Assembly (NCBI RefSeq): GCF_005222695.1 | Contig: NZ_STGG01000041.1 | Span: 1 to 64,000, forward strand | Source of the DNA: Massilia sp. HP4 | Lineage (GTDB): Bacteria; Pseudomonadota; Gammaproteobacteria; Burkholderiales; Burkholderiaceae_D | Reading direction: 5' to 3' | Length of the DNA stretch: 64,000 nt | Program-made: the position numbers and the translations under genes | In this document: in pieces, positions 61,084 to 64,000 of the stretch | How positions within the stretch are numbered: the stretch's first letter is position 1 | How the letters are laid out: each line of letters opens with the position of its first letter | Notes under the pieces: model-generated | Databases searched by the model: none | The model's input: the letters and a program-made list of their open reading frames with translations, nothing else | What the model was told of the DNA's origin: nothing

Positions 61084-62487
61084 ATGGATGCAATAGAAGC
61101 GGAACGTACCATCTCAGCGCCTCACGACACCCGCCCCCGGCCGACCATCGGCCTGCGCGAAGCCGTCGCCGTCATCGTCGGCGTCGTCATCGGCGCCGGC
61201 ATCTTCAAGGCCCCATCCCTCGTGGCCAGCATGAGCGGCGACGCCACCGCCATGTTCACCCTGTGGACCATGGGTGGCCTCATCTCGCTGATCGGCGCCC
61301 TGTGCTATGCCGAGCTGACCACCTCGTATCCCCATGCCGGCGGCGACTACCATTACCTGCACCGCGCCTTCGGCCGCTCGGTCGCCTTCCTGTTCGGCTG
61401 GGCGCGCTTCTCCGTGATCACCACCGGCTCGATCGCGCTGCTCGGCTTCGTCTTCGGCGACTACATGCAGCAGGCCATCCCGCTCACCATGCTGCCGGCC
61501 GGCTGGGGCAGCACGGTGTACGCGGTCGCGGTGATCGTCGGCCTGTCCGCGCTCAACCTGCGCGGCATCCGCACCGGCACCGGCACCCAGACCTTCCTGA
61601 CGGTTGCCGAAATCCTCGGCCTGCTCCTGATCGTCGGCGCCGCGGCGCTGTTCACCGATCCGGCGCCGGCGCCCGCCGCGGCGGCCACCACCACGGCGGC
61701 CGGCGGCCCAGCCACCGCCGCCCTCGGCATGGCGATGGTCTTCGTCCTGCTCACCTATGGCGGCTGGAACGAGGCCGCCTACATCAGCGCCGAGATGCGC
61801 GGCGGGCCGCGCGACATGGTCAAGGCCCTCACGATGGGCATCGTCATCATCACCGTGCTCTACCTGATGGTGACCTGGGCCTACTGGAAAGTGCTGGGCA
61901 TGGAAGGCATGTCCGCCTCCGAAGCCGTGGCGGCCGACGTCATGAAAGTCGCCTTCGGCCCGGCCGGCGAGAAGATCATCTCGGTGCTGGTGGCGATTTC
62001 CGCCCTCACCTCGATCAACGCCACCATGATCGTCGGCGCCCGCACCAGCTACGCCATGGGTCTCGACTGGAAGAAACTCGACCGCCTGGCCGCATGGGAC
62101 GGCGAACGCGGCACCCCGACCGTCGCCATGACGGTGCAATGCGTGGCCGCCCTGGCCCTGGTCGCGACCGGCGCCGCGCTGGGCGGCGGCTTCAAGGCGA
62201 TGGTCGAGTTCACGGCGCCCGTGTTCTGGCTGTTCTTCTTGCTCACCGGCATCTCGCTGTTCGTGCTGCGCCGGCGCGAGCCCAACGCGCCGCGGCCGTT
62301 CAAGGTGCCGCTGTATCCCGTGCTGCCGCTGCTGTTCTGCGCCAGCTGCGCCTATATGCTGTGGTCCAGCCTGTCGTACGTGTACAGCCAGCAGCTCGGC
62401 GGCCTGAACGCGGCCTGGATCGGCGTCGGCGTGCTGGCCATCGGCGTCGTGCTGTTGTTGTTGCTGCGCTCGAAGAGCGATCAATAA
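61084..62487 (+). CDS. APC-superfamily amino acid permease
   Basis: The 467-residue protein has twelve or more TM segments. TM1 carries VGVVIGAGIFKAPS (the unwound GxGIF motif that binds the amino group), TM2-3 carry CYAELTTSYPHAGGDYHYLHRAFG and TM6 YGGWNEAAYISAEM. These identify an APC-family amino-acid transporter. Start ATG 61084 is chosen by position before TM1; no clear ribosome site is present, and an upstream ATG at 61039 is an alternative. It lies 53 bases before the methyltransferase gene, possibly in one transcript. The substrate is unknown. Confidence 0.85.
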   Translation: MDAIEAERTISAPHDTRPRPTIGLREAVAVIVGVVIGAGIFKAPSLVASMSGDATAMFTLWTMGGLISLIGALCYAELTTSYPHAGGDYHYLHRAFGRSVAFLFGWARFSVITTGSIALLGFVFGDYMQQAIPLTMLPAGWGSTVYAVAVIVGLSALNLRGIRTGTGTQTFLTVAEILGLLLIVGAAALFTDPAPAPAAAATTTAAGGPATAALGMAMVFVLLTYGGWNEAAYISAEMRGGPRDMVKALTMGIVIITVLYLMVTWAYWKVLGMEGMSASEAVAADVMKVAFGPAGEKIISVLVAISALTSINATMIVGARTSYAMGLDWKKLDRLAAWDGERGTPTVAMTVQCVAALALVATGAALGGGFKAMVEFTAPVFWLFFLLTGISLFVLRRREPNAPRPFKVPLYPVLPLLFCASCAYMLWSSLSYVYSQQLGGLNAAWIGVGVLAIGVVLLLLLRSKSDQ

Positions 62488-62540
62488 TTTCCATGAGAGT
62501 TCTTACCCCCAAGTCCCTACCTGATCAAGGAGCTGTGCTG

Positions 62541-63131
62541 ATGAACCTGCAACCTCGCCGTCGTACCCTGCTGCTGTCCACCGCCGCTGCCACCGGCCTG
62601 ATGATGTTCCCGTTCGGCCGCGCACTGGCCCAGGCCGCCAAGGAAACGCCCCGCCTTGACGTGCCCTACGTTCCGACCCCGCAGGAAGTGGTCGACAAGA
62701 TGCTCGACCTGGCCAAGGTCGGCAAGAACGACACGCTGTTCGACCTGGGCTGCGGCGACGGCCGCATCGTCGTCACCGCCGCCAAGGAACGCGGCGCGCG
62801 CGGCACCGGCATCGACATCGATCCGACCCGCATCGCCGAAGCCAAGGAAAACGCCAAGAAGGCCGGCGTGTCCGACCGCGCCCAGTTCCGCGTCGGCGAC
62901 CTGTTCAAGACCGATTTCTCGAGCGCGACCGTCGTGACCCTCTACCTGCTACCGACGATTAATGCCAAGCTGCGTCCGCAATTGTGGAAGCAGTTGAAGG
63001 TTGGCACGCGTGTGGTGTCGCATGCCTTCGACATGGGCTCGGAATGGCCGGCCGAGAAGACGGTCGAGGTGGATGGCCGTACGATTTATTATTGGACCAT
63101 TACCGAGGCGAACAAGAAGGAAGTGGCTTGA
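62541..63131 (+). CDS. Class I SAM-dependent methyltransferase with Tat export signal
   Basis: The 196-residue protein has an N-terminal twin-arginine signal (PRRRTLLLSTAAATGLMM...ALAQAA), strongly indicating export. Residues about 50-196 are a compact Rossmann methyltransferase with DLGCGDGRIVV (SAM-binding motif I), GIDIDPTRIAEA (motif II acidic) and VVTLYLLPTINAKLR. AAGGAG lies 8 bases before the ATG. A SAM-dependent enzyme outside the cytoplasm is unusual, since SAM is not known to be supplied there. Either SAM is exported, the fold has another role, or the signal is retained as an anchor. Confidence 0.75.
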   Translation: MNLQPRRRTLLLSTAAATGLMMFPFGRALAQAAKETPRLDVPYVPTPQEVVDKMLDLAKVGKNDTLFDLGCGDGRIVVTAAKERGARGTGIDIDPTRIAEAKENAKKAGVSDRAQFRVGDLFKTDFSSATVVTLYLLPTINAKLRPQLWKQLKVGTRVVSHAFDMGSEWPAEKTVEVDGRTIYYWTITEANKKEVA

Positions 63132-63167
63132 TCCTCGTTCGCCAGGCGAAGCGGTTGAGGATTGAAC

Positions 63168-63191
63168 GCGTGGACGGCGAGCCGTCCACGC
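63168..63191 (+). terminator. GC-rich hairpin after methyltransferase gene
   Basis: GCGTGGACGGC and GCCGTCCACGC are perfect 11-base arms separated by only two bases, 37 bases after the stop. No T-run follows, so termination efficiency is uncertain. Confidence 0.45.
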
Positions 63192-63214
63192 CGCCGTTAG
63201 CTTGATGGAAATAG

Positions 63215-63246
63215 CCACTATTATCCAGTTTTGTGGATAATAGTGG
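63215..63246. promoter_or_regulatory. 13-bp perfect inverted repeat before LysR gene
   Basis: CCACTATTATCCA (63215-63227) and its exact complement (63234-63246) are separated by GTTTTG. The repeat is AT-richer than its surroundings and ends 32 bases before the LysR start, a typical autoregulatory operator position. It could alternatively form an RNA hairpin. Confidence 0.6.
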
Positions 63247-63278
63247 TCCATGAATGTCCACGTCTCGATCGCCCAAGC

Positions 63279-64000
63279 ATGAACCAGCTCCTGGCCATGC
63301 GCGCCTTCGTCCGCGTGATCGACACCGGATCATTCAGCCGGGCATCCGACCAGCTGGGCCTGCCCCGCTCCACGGTCAGCAAGCTGATCGGCGATCTGGA
63401 AGCCCACCTTGGCAACAAGCTGATGCATCGCACCACGCGCACGATTTCCGCCACGGCCGAAGGCGTCGAGTACTACCAGCAATCCACCCGCATCCTGGCC
63501 GAGCTCGACGCCATGGACCACGCCATGCGCGGCCAGAAGCGCAAGCCGCGCGGTCATTTGCGGATCGACGCCCCGGCCTCGTTCGCGACCACGCTGCTGA
63601 TTCCCGCGCTACCCACCTTCCACCGGGAGTACCCCGACATCACGCTTGCGCTGGGCATCAGCGACCGCCCGGCCGACATCGTCGGCGAAGGCGTCGATTG
63701 CGTGATCCGGGCCGGCGAAGTGCAAGCCATGTCGATGGTTGGCCGCAAGCTGGTCGACCTGTGCTACGGCACCTTCGCCTCGCCAGCCTACCTGGCCCGC
63801 GCCGGGACGCCGCTCGCTCCGGGCGACCTCGATCGGCACGTCTGCCTGGGATACTTCTTTGCCGCGACCACGAAGCCCAATCCCCTGGTCTTCGAACGCG
63901 CCGGCGAGCGCCTGGAAATCGAATCGGGCGCGCTGTCGACCAATGACGGCAATGGGGTGCTGGCGCTGATGCTCGCCGGAATGGGCATCGGCCAGCATTT
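63279..64000 (+). CDS. LysR-family regulator, 3' end beyond window
   Basis: The first 240 residues are visible. The winged helix (about residues 1-60) reads FVRVIDTGSFSRASDQLG and LPRSTVSKLIGDLEAHLG. The effector domain begins near residue 88 (RGHLRIDAPASF) and resembles the CrgA/DsdC-like group often found beside oxidoreductase or efflux genes. ATG 63279 has only a poor ribosome site. The gene runs off the right edge, so neither its C-terminus nor its neighbours to the right can be assessed. The large inverted repeat upstream is the likely autoregulatory site. Confidence 0.85.
   Translation, partial: MNQLLAMRAFVRVIDTGSFSRASDQLGLPRSTVSKLIGDLEAHLGNKLMHRTTRTISATAEGVEYYQQSTRILAELDAMDHAMRGQKRKPRGHLRIDAPASFATTLLIPALPTFHREYPDITLALGISDRPADIVGEGVDCVIRAGEVQAMSMVGRKLVDLCYGTFASPAYLARAGTPLAPGDLDRHVCLGYFFAATTKPNPLVFERAGERLEIESGALSTNDGNGVLALMLAGMGIGQH

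Noticed and set aside
1..64000. tRNA, rRNA, CRISPR array, prophage or plasmid origin
   Set aside because: Gaps are short and none shows cloverleaf, ribosomal, regularly spaced repeat, integrase or iteron patterns.

Overview
The window reads as a chromosomal segment of a high-GC betaproteobacterium, most likely Oxalobacteraceae of the Massilia/Telluria type. This is inferred from the overall gene style: TonB receptors, a DNA polymerase II overlapping a DUF455 gene, a LytS/LytTR pair, CheV and oxidative uronate catabolism. No rRNA, tRNA, CRISPR array or prophage was seen. The left edge cuts the end of an IS1595-type transposase and the right edge cuts a LysR regulator.

Layout: 0-7 kb holds transport modules (TetR + MFS with a perfect palindromic operator; a LysR-NodT-EmrA-EmrB type tripartite pump). 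7-14.7 kb holds cheV, a GntP permease, a PhoD-type phosphatase and a polB/DUF455 pair. 14.7-16.1 kb is a lower-GC three-gene island: a small protein resembling the DUF6973 toxin-associated domain followed by two paralogous membrane-tethered proteins, a candidate effector/immunity unit. 16-27 kb has a LytS/LytTR system, a TonB receptor, an M28 peptidase, a MOSC protein with an MGMT-like tail, an S41 protease, EamA/LysR and a repeat lipoprotein. 27.3-29.3 kb is a lone DUF262/DUF1524 (GmrSD-type) defence gene.

29.4-54.4 kb is the centrepiece: a pectin/galacturonate locus. Secreted enzymes (CE12 esterase, a PL1-CE8 fusion, an esterase-GH43 fusion, GH105, GH28, DUF4861) break pectin down, a 983-residue TonB receptor probably imports oligomers and an ExuT-like MFS carrier imports uronate. 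Galacturonate is then oxidised by uronate dehydrogenase, a lactonase, galactarate dehydratase (GarD), KdgD and 2-oxoglutarate semialdehyde dehydrogenase to 2-oxoglutarate. Two FadR-type regulators sit in the middle. A 13-bp palindrome (TTGGTC-N-GRCCAA) recurs in front of one regulator, the CE12/PL1-CE8 pair, the garD/GH105 divergent pair and, in several copies, the TonB receptor. At three of these it sits inside the 17-bp spacer of near-identical promoters, which defines a local regulon from sequence alone.

54.5-64 kb returns to general functions: zwf, a MarR/siderophore-interacting-protein divergent pair, a 2-hydroxyacid dehydrogenase, a DUF1624 acyltransferase-like membrane protein, a PhaC-like hydrolase, an APC permease, a Tat-signal methyltransferase and a truncated LysR gene preceded by a strong inverted repeat.
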